DNA of 64,000 nt from Palsa-504 sp963834685. GTDB lineage: Bacteria > Actinomycetota > Actinomycetes > Streptosporangiales > Streptosporangiaceae. Below the pieces are notes generated by a model, which did not search any database, was not told the origin of the DNA, and saw only the letters and a program-made list of their open reading frames with translations. Positions 1-8,066 of the stretch are shown one piece after another. The position numbers were made by a program, and so were the translations under genes. The stretch covers positions 186,001 through 250,000 of the forward strand of contig CAWICW010000008.1 of the NCBI GenBank assembly GCA_963834685.1, in the 5' to 3' direction. Every line of letters begins with the position of its first letter. Position 1 is the first letter of the stretch.

Positions 1-44
1 GGCCAAGGCCGGGGCCAACCCTTCGATCGCGGGAGGCACCTGCC

Positions 45-1910
45 TTGGCACGCCTGCTCACCAGGTCGGGCGAGACCACGCCCGGCCGTCTTTCCGCTGC
101 GCGGCGGGACGGCGCTAGCGACACGCAACCCGCCAATACCGGGACCGCGCGGCGGTCGGCGAGACGGTGGGTGCTGCTGGTCGCGGCGGGCTGGCTGCTG
201 CAGGCGGGGCTGCGGGCCTGGTTCAGCCGCGGGCAGAGCGTGCCGCTGGCCAACCCCGACGAGTCCGCCTACCTGATCGCGGCGCGGGTCCTGGCGGGCG
301 GGCCGGCCACCGACTTCTCCTACTCGACGCTGTACCAGGCCGGCTATCCGCTGCTGATCACGCCGGTGTACTGGTTCACCAGCAACGCGGTAACCGTGTA
401 CCACGCGGTGCTGCTGATCAACGCGGCGGTCAGCGCGGGCCTGATGCCCCTGGCCTACGTGACGGGCCGGCGGCTCGGGCTGGTCCGCCCGGCCGCCTAC
501 GCCGTGGCCATGGTCACGGCCCTGCTCCCGGCCGGGTTGTTCTACTCCGAGTACGCGATGACCGACGCGATCTACCCGGTCCTGGTGCTGGGCTGGCTGC
601 TCGCGGTGCACAGCTGGCTGACCGCCCGGTCCGCGCGCGGCCAGTACGCGGCCGCGGCCGGCTCCGCGCTGCTGGCCGGGTACGCCTACGCGGTGCACAG
701 CCGGGGCACCGTTATCGTGCTCAGCTACGTGGTGGTGGGCGCGCTGGTGGCCTGGCGCCGCCTGGCACCGCGCCGCACGGTCGCGGCGGCCGCGCTGGTC
801 CTGGTCGCGTCGGTCGGCGCCGGCTGGCTGCTGGACCGCTACCTGTCCACCACGATGTATCCCGAGGGCACCCGGAACCTGTCGGCCCAGATGGCGAGCA
901 CGCTGCACAGCGTGCACGGCGCGATCAACGTGTTCGAGATGGCGGCCGGCCAGCTGTGGCGGCTGGTGCTCGACAGCTGGGGCCTGGCCGGGATCGGGGT
1001 TTTCGCCGCCATGGCGGTGATCGTCCGGCCCAGGTTCCGGGCCGACCTGAGGATCATGGCCGCGCTGAGCGTGGCCGTCACGCTGATCACGGCCGCCACC
1101 GCGCCCGCCGCGCTGCCCGCGGACCAGTCCCAGACCTGGGCCTCGGGACGGTACCTGGACGGCATGATCGTTACGTACTTCGTCGTCGGCGCGGTGGTCC
1201 TGCTTCGCGCCCGGCCCCGGTACATCCTGATCTGCGCGGGGAGCACGGCGGTGCTGACCGCGCTGACCGCCGTGATCGTGTCCGTCTACGCGGGCTCGTC
1301 CCTGCCCACCGGGACGTTCCCGACCGGGTTCAACTTCGGCGAGCCCGCCGTGCTGACCCAGAACTGGAGCAGCGCCAGCGTCCTCGTGTCGACCGCGGTG
1401 GCGCTGGGCCTGCTCGGGATCTGGGTCCTGATCGCGCTGGCGGCGCGGCGCTGGGGCGACGTGGTGGTGTGGCCCCGCCTGCGGCTCTCCCGGGCGCTGC
1501 GGACCCTGGCGGTGGCCGGGCTCGCGGCGGTGAGCCTGGTGGCCGTGACCCAGATGACCAGCCACGTCTCACGGGCCGCCACCCCGGCCCAGGCACAGAG
1601 CACGACCGGGTTCGTGGCGGCCACCGGGCTCAAGCCGGGCGACCAGATCGCCGTGGCCACCACCGTCGGCACCCAGCTCCCGGGCACAGAAGTCCACTAC
1701 TGGCTATGGGCGCCGCAGGCGTTCGAAGTGTCCTGGACCGAGCTGGAGTTCTTCAACCCCGCCCAGGCCCCGCCGGCCGGCGTGAACGTGGTCGAGACCG
1801 GCTGGCCGGCGGGCCAGCCCGCGTCGGCCGGCTGGCCGAACCACCCGGCCGGCTGGCGGATCGTGGCCTCCAACCAGGCCGCAGGCTGGGTCGCCTGGCG
1901 GAACTCCTGA
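45..1910 (+). CDS. GT-C type membrane glycosyltransferase (ArnT/PMT-like), copy 1
   Basis: Polytopic membrane protein resembling GT39/ArnT-PMT enzymes, which move a sugar from a polyprenyl-phosphate donor to an acceptor on the outer face of the membrane. After an Arg-rich cytoplasmic N terminus (residues 1-41) the first membrane segment (about 42-60) leads into an outward loop with the acidic pair D72-E73 in NPDESAY, where GT-C enzymes carry their catalytic Asp. About ten more hydrophobic segments run to roughly residue 505, followed by a soluble tail of about 110 residues rich in Trp, Pro and Ala. The TTG start at 45 follows GGGAGG. The next gene, same strand, is a close paralogue. Fold class is inferred from topology and the DE motif; sugar and acceptor cannot be told. 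Confidence 0.72.
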   Translation: MARLLTRSGETTPGRLSAARRDGASDTQPANTGTARRSARRWVLLVAAGWLLQAGLRAWFSRGQSVPLANPDESAYLIAARVLAGGPATDFSYSTLYQAGYPLLITPVYWFTSNAVTVYHAVLLINAAVSAGLMPLAYVTGRRLGLVRPAAYAVAMVTALLPAGLFYSEYAMTDAIYPVLVLGWLLAVHSWLTARSARGQYAAAAGSALLAGYAYAVHSRGTVIVLSYVVVGALVAWRRLAPRRTVAAAALVLVASVGAGWLLDRYLSTTMYPEGTRNLSAQMASTLHSVHGAINVFEMAAGQLWRLVLDSWGLAGIGVFAAMAVIVRPRFRADLRIMAALSVAVTLITAATAPAALPADQSQTWASGRYLDGMIVTYFVVGAVVLLRARPRYILICAGSTAVLTALTAVIVSVYAGSSLPTGTFPTGFNFGEPAVLTQNWSSASVLVSTAVALGLLGIWVLIALAARRWGDVVVWPRLRLSRALRTLAVAGLAAVSLVAVTQMTSHVSRAATPAQAQSTTGFVAATGLKPGDQIAVATTVGTQLPGTEVHYWLWAPQAFEVSWTELEFFNPAQAPPAGVNVVETGWPAGQPASAGWPNHPAGWRIVASNQAAGWVAWRNS

Positions 1911-1992
1911 CCGGGCTGTCGTGCCGGAGTTGTTGTGCCGGCCATTGTTGTGTCGGCACTGTGTCTGCCGTGTTACGGGCCGCCTGGCACGC

Positions 1993-1998
1993 TAGGCT
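1993..1998 (+). promoter_or_regulatory. -10 element of a probable leaderless promoter (second GT-C gene)
   Basis: TAGGCT lies 8 bases before the GTG start at 2007 and there is no Shine-Dalgarno sequence in between, so transcription would begin at or next to the start codon. No convincing -35 box is seen. Confidence 0.5.
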
Positions 1999-2006
1999 GA
2001 CTGTCC

Positions 2007-3815
2007 GTGGTACGCCCCCTCGACCTCGCTGATTCCGCCGATCTGGCCGCCACGGCCACGGCCACAGCCACGGCTCCGGCCGGCCGGGCAGAGCCGGTCG
2101 CGCGGGCGGAGCCGGTCGCGCGGGGCCGCCGGTGGGCCTTGCTGCTGGTGGCGGGATGGCTGGTCCAGGCCGGGCTGCGCGCCTGGCTCAGCCGCGCGCA
2201 GATGGTGCCGCTGGCCACCCCGGATGAGTCCGCGTACCTGATCGCGGCGCGGGTCTTCGCGGGCGGCGTCCCGGCCAACTTCTCCTACTCGACGCTGTAC
2301 CCGGCCGGGTATCCGCTGCTGCTCACGCCGGTATTCTGGTTCACCAGCAACCCGGTTACCGCGTACCACGCCGTGCTGCTCGGGATCAACGCGCCGATCA
2401 GCGCCCTGGTGATGCCGCTGGGCTACGTGGCGTGCCGCCGGCTGGGGCTGGAGCGGCCGGCGGCGTTCGGCGTGGCGATGGTGGCCGCGCTCCTGCCCGC
2501 CGCGTTGTTCTACAGCCAGTACGCCATGACCGACGCGATCTACCCGGTCCTGGTGCTGGCGTGGCTGCTCGCCGTGCACAGCTGGCTCACCGCCCGGTCG
2601 GTGCGGGGGCAGTACGCGGCGGCGATCGGATCAGCGCTGCTGGCCGGATACGCGTACGCGGTCCACTCCCGGGGCGCGGTGATGGTGGCCGGGTACGCGG
2701 TGACGGGCCTCCTGATCGCCTGGCGACGGCTCGTGCCGCGGCGGACCGCCGTGGCCGCGGCGGTGGCGCTGGGCCTGCCGCTGGGCGCGACCTACCTGCT
2801 GAACCGCCACCTGTCCTCGGTCATGTACCCCAGCGGCCCGCGCACCCTGGCCGGCGAGGCGCTGATCAGGCTGCGCACCGTGCACGGCGTGATCTTCGTG
2901 CTGGAGATGGCCGCGGGCCAGCTGTGGCGGTTCGTCCTGGACGGCTGGGGGGTGGCCGGGCTCGGCCTGGCCGCCGCCGTGTTCGTGATCTTCCAGCGCA
3001 CGGCCCGGGCCGACGTGCGGATCATGGGCGCGCTCGCGGCCGGGGTCGCGCTGGTCACCGCGGTCACCTCGCCCGCCGCGCTGCCCCCGACCCAGCCGCA
3101 GGCCTGGGCCTCCGGGCGCTACCTGGACGGCCTGGTGGTGGCGTTCTTCCTGGCCGGTGCCGCGGTGCTGCTGCGGGCTCCGCGGCGCCTGGTGCTGGTC
3201 TACGCGGCCTGCGTGGTGCCGCCGGCGCTGCTGGCCGCGATCGTGGTCACCGTGTACGCGGGCGCGTCCGTGCCCACGTCCGGGTTCGGCGCGGCGTTCG
3301 TGTTCGCCGAGCCCGCCGTGCTGACCCAGGACTGGACGCGGGCCAGCGTGCCGCTGGCTACGGTGGTGACGTTCGTGCTGCTGGGGGCGGCTTGCCTGGT
3401 CGCGGTTTCCCGGTTTGGCCGTCGCTGGCGTGCGGGCGTGCTGTGCGCCGGGCTCGGGGCGGTCAGCCTGGTCGCCTCGCTGCAGATGACCAGCCACATC
3501 TCGCGCGCCAGCACGCCCGGCCAGGAGCGCAACATCACCGCCCTGGTGACCGGGACCGGGCTGAAGCCGGGCCAGCACCTGGCCATCGGCACCGGGCTGT
3601 CCTGGGAGACCTGGATGCCGCAGGCGTACGAGGTGTGGTGGACGCCGCTGCAGTTCTTCACCGCCGTCTCCCAGGCCCCGCCGGCCGACGCGACCGTGGT
3701 CGAGGTGGCCTGGCCGGCCGGGCAGCCCGCGTCGGCCAGCTGGCCGCAGGCCCCGGCCGGGTGGCGGGTGGTACTCGCGGACCGGATCGACGGGTGGGTG
3801 GCCTGGCGCCGCTGA
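2007..3815 (+). CDS. GT-C type membrane glycosyltransferase (ArnT/PMT-like), copy 2
   Basis: Tandem paralogue of the preceding gene, with the same layout: Ala/Thr-rich cytoplasmic N terminus, first membrane segment about 42-60, D73-E74 in TPDESAY in the first outer loop, a shared YAMTDAIYPVLVL segment, about ten further membrane helices, and a Trp/Pro/Ala-rich soluble C terminus. The C-terminal tail differs most between the copies, including a shorter loop before the WMPQAYEVWW region, which suggests divergence in acceptor handling. The GTG start is chosen because the protein then matches copy 1 in length and a -10-like TAGGCT sits 8 bases upstream. The 96 bases between the copies leave room for this separate promoter. 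Function as for copy 1, substrate unknown. Confidence 0.72.
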   Translation: MVRPLDLADSADLAATATATATAPAGRAEPVARAEPVARGRRWALLLVAGWLVQAGLRAWLSRAQMVPLATPDESAYLIAARVFAGGVPANFSYSTLYPAGYPLLLTPVFWFTSNPVTAYHAVLLGINAPISALVMPLGYVACRRLGLERPAAFGVAMVAALLPAALFYSQYAMTDAIYPVLVLAWLLAVHSWLTARSVRGQYAAAIGSALLAGYAYAVHSRGAVMVAGYAVTGLLIAWRRLVPRRTAVAAAVALGLPLGATYLLNRHLSSVMYPSGPRTLAGEALIRLRTVHGVIFVLEMAAGQLWRFVLDGWGVAGLGLAAAVFVIFQRTARADVRIMGALAAGVALVTAVTSPAALPPTQPQAWASGRYLDGLVVAFFLAGAAVLLRAPRRLVLVYAACVVPPALLAAIVVTVYAGASVPTSGFGAAFVFAEPAVLTQDWTRASVPLATVVTFVLLGAACLVAVSRFGRRWRAGVLCAGLGAVSLVASLQMTSHISRASTPGQERNITALVTGTGLKPGQHLAIGTGLSWETWMPQAYEVWWTPLQFFTAVSQAPPADATVVEVAWPAGQPASASWPQAPAGWRVVLADRIDGWVAWRR

Positions 3816-3831
3816 ACCGAGGGGTCTCTTT

Positions 3832-4056
3832 CTAGCGTGCCCTGGTCCCGGTGGCTCCGCGCAGGCCCAGGGCCAGCCCCGCGGCGACGACCGCGAGGCC
3901 GGCCCAGACCAGCGGGCGGGGCGCCGGGCCGCCGAGCAGGACGCCGGCCGCCGCCGCGGCCACCGGGGCCACGCCGGTGAGCAGCCCGGCCCGGCTGGCG
4001 CCCAGCCGTCCCACGCTGGAATACCACATGACGAAGGCCACCGCCGTCACCGCCAC
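3832..4056 (-). pseudogene. 3' remnant of an EamA/DMT-family exporter
   Basis: The 74 residues read like the last two membrane segments of an EamA (drug/metabolite transporter) protein: AVTAVAFVMWYSSVGRLG, then a helix, GAP, and the final helix ending in basic residues. A complete member has about 300 residues and ten helices, so roughly three quarters of the gene is missing at the 5' end. The break falls at about 4053-4058, exactly where a 5'-truncated MocR regulator begins on the other strand. A GTG at 4056 opens the frame but no ribosome binding site is evident, so it is probably not expressed. Confidence 0.75.
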
Positions 4057-4505
4057 GGCGGCTGGGCTGGCTGGTCCCGCCGGCCCGGCTGCACGCGGAC
4101 CTGGTGGCGGCCAAGCACGCCGCCGACCTGGGCAGTCCCGCGCTGCCGCAGCTGGTGCTGGCCCGCCTGATCGCCACTGGCGAGCTCGAGCGGCACATCC
4201 GGACCGTCCGCAAGCGGCAGCGCAGCCGGCGCGACGCCCTGCTCGGTGCGCTGCGGTCGCACCTGCCGCAGGCGCGGGTCCAGGGCGTGCCCACGGGGCT
4301 GCACCTGCTCATCACCTTCCCGGCGCTGACCCTGGACGACACCGAGCTCGCCGAGCGCATCCAGGAGGCCGGGGTGCTGGTCCACCCGCTGTCGTGGCAC
4401 CGCCAGCGGTCCGGGGCGCCCGGGCTGGTGCTGGGCTACGCGGCGCACACGCCGGATCAGCTGCGCGAGGCGGCCCGCCGCATCGCGCGCGCCGTGACGG
4501 GTTAG
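4056..4505 (+). pseudogene. 3' remnant of a MocR/PdxR-type GntR regulator (aminotransferase fold)
   Basis: The reading frame is open from about 4056 and gives RRLGWLVPPARLHADLVAAK, the stretch after the PLP-lysine region in MocR-type regulators, and continues to the normal C terminus about 150 residues later. The N-terminal winged-helix domain and the first two thirds of the aminotransferase-like domain are gone. MocR regulators are often encoded divergently from the EamA transporter they control. Here both partners survive only as 3' ends meeting head to head, which fits one deletion that removed the shared promoter and both 5' halves. GTG at 4104 could start a fragment but has no function I can support. 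Its stop overlaps the stop of the convergent LapA gene. Confidence 0.75.
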
Positions 4506-4927
4506 CGGGCTGGATCGGGCGGGGCGCTGGTCGCGGCCGCCGTGTGCCGTGCGTCGGTGCGGCGGTGGCGGCGGGCCACGGTCCGCAGCTGGCCGATGCG
4601 CGCCGCCGCGGCCAGGATGGTCAGCAGCACGCCGCAGACGGCCGCGAGCAGCAGGGCCACGCCGAGCGGCAGGTGCCCGTGCATGCCGAGGTAGGAGATG
4701 TCCACCGCCTTGCCGTTCTGCAGGATGAAGATGAGCAGGAACAGCAGGACCACGGCGAAGAACGCGACCGCGAACCACAGGCCGCTGATCCTGGTGTGCC
4801 TGATCTTGTGCTGCGGCAGCGGCAGCGGCGGCGCCTCGAGCTGCGGGTCGGCGGCGGGCCGGGACTCTGCGGGCCGGGATTGGGGCGCCGGAGCCGGCGT
4901 CTGGGCGGGTTGCGGTTCCGTGCTCAC
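4502..4927 (-). CDS. LapA-domain (DUF1049) membrane protein
   Basis: Small membrane protein with a Pro/Ala-rich cytoplasmic N terminus of about 45 residues, then two membrane segments flanking a loop with NGKAVDISYLG, the pattern of LapA/DUF1049 proteins. The C terminus is short, basic and His/Arg-rich. In proteobacteria LapA helps assemble lipopolysaccharide; actinobacteria lack LPS, so the role here is unknown. The GTG at 4927 was chosen over an in-frame ATG at 4960 because GAGGGGG lies 7 bases before it. Length is then 141 residues, near normal for actinobacterial members. Confidence 0.8.
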   Translation of the reverse strand: MSTEPQPAQTPAPAPQSRPAESRPAADPQLEAPPLPLPQHKIRHTRISGLWFAVAFFAVVLLFLLIFILQNGKAVDISYLGMHGHLPLGVALLLAAVCGVLLTILAAAARIGQLRTVARRHRRTDARHTAAATSAPPDPAR

Positions 4928-5001
4928 TGGGACACCCCCTCGCGGATACGGCAGAAGCACGAGCTGCTTACTGCCCGTCCGCGGGCGGGTTATGCGCGGG
5001 C

Positions 5002-5646
5002 TCAGCCCTCCAGGTAGGCGAGCACGGCGAGCACGCGCCGGTTGTCGTCGTCGGAGGGCTGCAGGTCGAGCTTGAGGAAGATGGACGCGGTGTGCTTGGC
5101 CACGGCGCGCTCGGTGATCACCATGCGCTGGGCGATGGCGGCGTTGGTCCGGCCCTCGGCCATCAGGGCGAGCACCTCGCGCTCGCGCGGGCTGAGCGCG
5201 GTCATGCTGGCGTTGCCGGTATTACGGGCGAGCAAGCGGGCGATCACCTCCGGGTCCATGGCCGTGCCGCCGGCGGCGACCCGGCGGACGGCGTCGACGA
5301 ACTGGGCGCTGTCGAACACCCGGTCCTTGAGCAGGTAGCCGATGCCCCCGCTGCCGCTGGCCAGCAGCTCACGGGCGTACAGCTGCTCGACGTACTGGGA
5401 CAGGACCAGCACCGGCAGGCCCGGTATCTCCCGGCGCGCGGCCAGCGCGGCCCGGATCCCCTCGTCGGTGAAGGTCGGCGGCAGCCGGACATCCACGATG
5501 GCCACGTCCGGCTGGTCCTTGGCCACCGCGGCCAGCAGGTCAGCCCCGTTGTCCACGGCCGCGGTGATCTCCAGGCCGTGGGCCTGGAGCATCCGGGTCA
5601 GGCCGTCCCTCAGGAGGAAGAGGTCTTCGGCAATGACAACGCGCAC
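5002..5646 (-). CDS. NarL/FixJ-family response regulator
   Basis: Two-component response regulator of 214 residues. The receiver domain (about 1-120) has the acidic pocket E7-D8, the phospho-acceptor D52 in IVDVRLPP and the conserved Lys in GYLLKDR. The C-terminal LuxR-type helix-turn-helix (about 148-205) starts with LSPREREVLALMAEG. Its start lies inside the 3' end of the histidine kinase gene (37-base overlap), so the two are co-transcribed and probably translationally coupled. Targets are not evident. The remnant ABC permease divergent from the kinase suggests that the system once controlled an efflux transporter, which is inference from gene order. Confidence 0.93.
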   Translation of the reverse strand: MRVVIAEDLFLLRDGLTRMLQAHGLEITAAVDNGADLLAAVAKDQPDVAIVDVRLPPTFTDEGIRAALAARREIPGLPVLVLSQYVEQLYARELLASGSGGIGYLLKDRVFDSAQFVDAVRRVAAGGTAMDPEVIARLLARNTGNASMTALSPREREVLALMAEGRTNAAIAQRMVITERAVAKHTASIFLKLDLQPSDDDNRRVLAVLAYLEG

Positions 5647-6959
5647 GGGATCTCCAGGGTTACCGCGGTCGGGCCGCCCGGCGGACTGTTGATGGCCAGG
5701 ATGCCATCGAACGCGGCCAGCCGCCGCTCGATCCCGCGCAGCCCGGTGCCGCAGGCGGGATCGGCGCCGCCGTGCCCGTTGTCGGTCACCCCGATTCGTA
5801 GCATCCCGTCGGTGTGCCGGATGTCGATCCAGGTCTCGCGCGCCTCGGCGTGCTTGGACACGTTGGCCAGCAGTTCGCTAACCGCGAAGTAGGCGGCCGA
5901 CTCGACCGGCGCGGGCGGGCGGCCGTCCAGGTCGCTGGCCAGGTGGATGCGCAGCGGCGTGTCCAGGGTCAGCGCCGCGATCGCGTCGGCCAGGCCGCGA
6001 TCGGCCAGCACCGGCGGGTGGACGCCGCGGACCAGGGCGCGCAGCTCGGCCAGGGCCTTGACCGAGGAGTCGCGCGCCTCGAACAGCAGCGCCCGCGCGG
6101 CCTCGGGATTGGTGTCGATGATCTGGCCCGCGGCGTCCAGGGTCATGCCCATGGCCACCAGCCGGGCCTGCGCGCCGTCGTGCAGGTCCCGCTCGATCCG
6201 GCGGATCTCGGCCGCCCCGGTGTCCAGGGCCTCGGTCCGGGTCTGGTCCAGGTGGCGGACCCGCAGGGCCAGCTCGGCCTGCGCGGTCGGCGCGAGCATG
6301 GACCGGGCGAAAACGCCGTAGCCGCGCATCAGCGACGGGGCCGCCCACAGTCCGAAGGCTCCGCCGGCGATGGCCAGCAGGCGGACCTGCAATGAGGCGT
6401 AGGGCGCGATCACGGCGACCGCACCGAGCACCAGCAGCCCAGCCGGCAAGAGGGCGAGGATCCAGCCCACGCACCCGTCCACGGCCACCCACAGCAGATC
6501 GCGCCAGGTGGCCTGGTCGGTGAGCAGCCAGGCGTAGCGGCGGCGCAGGCCGGCCTGCCCGCCGTCGGCCCAGGGCGGCGACAGGTACGGTTCGGCGATG
6601 GGCACGGCGCACCACCGGCCGGCCAGCCTCCTGGTCAGCCGGGCCAGGCTCCGCATGCACAGCAGGATGAGCGGGCCGACCACCAGCCACGTCACGATCC
6701 CGATGGCTACGACCACGGCCAGATTCCGCCACCTATGGACGTGGCCGAGCGCCGTCACCGCCAGGGCCGGGGGGCCGGCCAGGGCCGCGGCCAGGGCCAG
6801 CAGGAGGACGAGCCCGGCCAGCGCCAGCCAGAACAGCAGCAGCCCGCGGCCGACCACAGCGAGGCGTCCGCCCAGCCAGTCCCACAGCGCGGCCCACGGG
6901 ACCGAGGCGTCCTGGGTATCCCGGCCATCCGGGTTATCCGGAGTCTGTCCCGTGCTCAT
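5610..6959 (-). CDS. NarL-type sensor histidine kinase
   Basis: Membrane sensor kinase of 449 residues. Two hydrophobic segments near the N terminus (about 35-65 and 80-105) and two further ones around 165-215 form a membrane sensing domain. The HisKA_3 dimerisation segment carries RIERDLHDGAQARL with the phospho-accepting His, and the HATPase domain shows ELLANVSKHA (N box) and VTDNGHGGAD (G1 box). The ATG at 6959 is preferred because AGGAGG lies 7 bases upstream; an upstream in-frame start at 6986 has no such site. It forms an operon with the overlapping response regulator gene. The signal sensed is unknown. Confidence 0.92.
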   Translation of the reverse strand: MSTGQTPDNPDGRDTQDASVPWAALWDWLGGRLAVVGRGLLLFWLALAGLVLLLALAAALAGPPALAVTALGHVHRWRNLAVVVAIGIVTWLVVGPLILLCMRSLARLTRRLAGRWCAVPIAEPYLSPPWADGGQAGLRRRYAWLLTDQATWRDLLWVAVDGCVGWILALLPAGLLVLGAVAVIAPYASLQVRLLAIAGGAFGLWAAPSLMRGYGVFARSMLAPTAQAELALRVRHLDQTRTEALDTGAAEIRRIERDLHDGAQARLVAMGMTLDAAGQIIDTNPEAARALLFEARDSSVKALAELRALVRGVHPPVLADRGLADAIAALTLDTPLRIHLASDLDGRPPAPVESAAYFAVSELLANVSKHAEARETWIDIRHTDGMLRIGVTDNGHGGADPACGTGLRGIERRLAAFDGILAINSPPGGPTAVTLEIPCALSLPKTSSS

Positions 6960-7046
6960 CGCTCGCCTCCTGCACCAGGGCCTCACCCTTCGTCCAGTCT
7001 GACGCGAAGGCGGCCGGGCCGGCAGTGACGCTGGGCCCCGAAACGG

Positions 7047-7068
7047 GGGGTGTACCTAGGTATACCCC
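7047..7068. promoter_or_regulatory. 22-bp palindrome, candidate operator between kinase and transporter remnant
   Basis: GGGGTGTACCTAGG and the eight bases after it form an inverted repeat with no spacer, centred on CCTAGG, in which 10 of 11 base pairs match. It lies 88 bases upstream of the histidine kinase start and just before the ABC permease remnant, where a shared operator of a divergent regulator/transporter pair would be expected. Binding by the neighbouring response regulator is inference. Confidence 0.5.
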
Positions 7069-7259
7069 TAAGGCGCCGCTCGCCGAACCCCAGTGCCTTC
7101 CCGAACTGGCTGGCCCAGCAGCACTACACGCAGTGGACGTCCTACGAGCCGGCCAGCCGGTTCTGGCACTTCCAGTTCGTCGAGGCCGGCTGGCTAGTCC
7201 TGCTGTCCGCGGTCCTCATCGCCGCCTCCGTCTGGCTGGTCCGCCGTAGGGCCGCCTGA
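7050..7259 (+). pseudogene. 3' remnant of an ABC-2 type transporter permease
   Basis: About 58 residues resemble the C-terminal end of actinobacterial ABC permeases: a periplasmic stretch (PNWLAQQHYTQWTSYEPAS), an aromatic FWHFQFVEAG, one membrane helix and the basic end VRRRAA. Full permeases have several hundred residues and follow an ATPase gene; neither is present. The frame stays open upstream to a GTG at 7050, but this part overlaps the palindrome and looks non-coding. The likely history is a deletion that removed the ATPase and most of the permease, leaving the tail next to the intact two-component system. A new small membrane protein cannot be excluded. Confidence 0.55.
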
Positions 7260-7286
7260 CGCCGTATGCCACGAAGAGCTTTCTTG

Positions 7287-7322
7287 CCGAACGGCCGTGG
7301 TGTCTCGCCACGGTCCGTTCGG
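7287..7322 (+). terminator. Strong hairpin after the permease remnant
   Basis: CCGAACGGCCGTGG and CCACGGTCCGTTCGG form a 14-bp stem with one bulged base and a 7-base loop. There is no U-tract, as is common in actinobacterial terminators. It separates the remnant from the amidotransferase gene at 7343. Confidence 0.7.
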
Positions 7323-7342
7323 CCCGTGCATAACGGGTTGGT

Positions 7343-7891
7343 GTGGGTATGGTCGGATCCATGGTGCTCGCACAGCGCAAGGTCCTGATCCTGGCCGCCG
7401 ACGACTTCGAGGACATGGAACTGCTGTATCCGCTGTTCCGGCTGCGGGAGGAAGACGTCGCGGTCACGGTGGCCGGGATGGATGACCACCCGGTGCGGGG
7501 CAAGAAGGGTTACGGCCCGCTACCCGTCGACACCACGGTCGGCCAGGTCGCTGCGGGGGACTTCGACGCCCTGGTCATTCCGGGCGGCTACGCGCCGGAC
7601 AAGCTGCGGCGCTCGGAGACGGTGCTGGACCTGGTCCGGGCGTTCGACAGTGCGGCCAAGCCGATCGCGTTCATCTGCCACGCGGGCTGGGTGCCGATTT
7701 CGGCCAAGATCATCAAGGGCCGCCGGGCCACCAGCGTGGGTGCCATCCGCGACGACATGGTCAACGCGGGCGCCGACTGGGTGGACCAGGCCACGGTGGT
7801 CGACGGGCACCTCATCTCGGCCCGCACCCCGGCCGATCTCGGACCCTGGATGAAGGCGCTGCTGCACGCGCTGGAGGACTCCGCGGGCTAG
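7343..7891 (+). CDS. DJ-1/PfpI family protein (type 1 glutamine amidotransferase fold)
   Basis: 182-residue single-domain protein of the PfpI/DJ-1 superfamily, whose members act as proteases, glyoxalases or deglycases. The acidic DDFEDMELLYP motif near residue 20 and the nucleophile elbow FICHAGW near residue 110, with the Cys-His pair, are intact, and PGGYAPDKLR matches the family. GTG at 7343 and in-frame ATGs at 7349 and 7361 are all possible starts; the conserved part begins with RKVLILAADDFED. It stands alone between two hairpin or regulatory regions. The true substrate cannot be told. Confidence 0.88.
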   Translation: MGMVGSMVLAQRKVLILAADDFEDMELLYPLFRLREEDVAVTVAGMDDHPVRGKKGYGPLPVDTTVGQVAAGDFDALVIPGGYAPDKLRRSETVLDLVRAFDSAAKPIAFICHAGWVPISAKIIKGRRATSVGAIRDDMVNAGADWVDQATVVDGHLISARTPADLGPWMKALLHALEDSAG

Positions 7892-8066
7892 CTGGCCGGA
7901 CGTCGGCACCAGACCCCTGGCCTGGCTCGGCTAGAAAGGCCTGTAGCCAGTGGCAGGAACAGTGCCGCCGGGGACCGATCGGGCGATACGAGTGGACGCG
8001 GACCGGTGTGGTGGCGTGAACTGTTCCCGAGCTGTCGCGAACTGTCCCGAGTGAAGGAGGAGCATC

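Noticed and set aside
167..2032. Long open frame overlapping the first glycosyltransferase in another frame
   Set aside because: Arg/Gly/Pro-rich product without family features; a by-product of high GC. The same applies to most long overlapping frames in the window, for example 12790-15831 and 44801-47047 opposite moeZ/manA and gdh.
4104..4505. A functional small regulator from GTG 4104
   Set aside because: It lacks the DNA-binding domain and the PLP-binding part of MocR proteins and is joined to another gene remnant, so a pseudogene is more likely.
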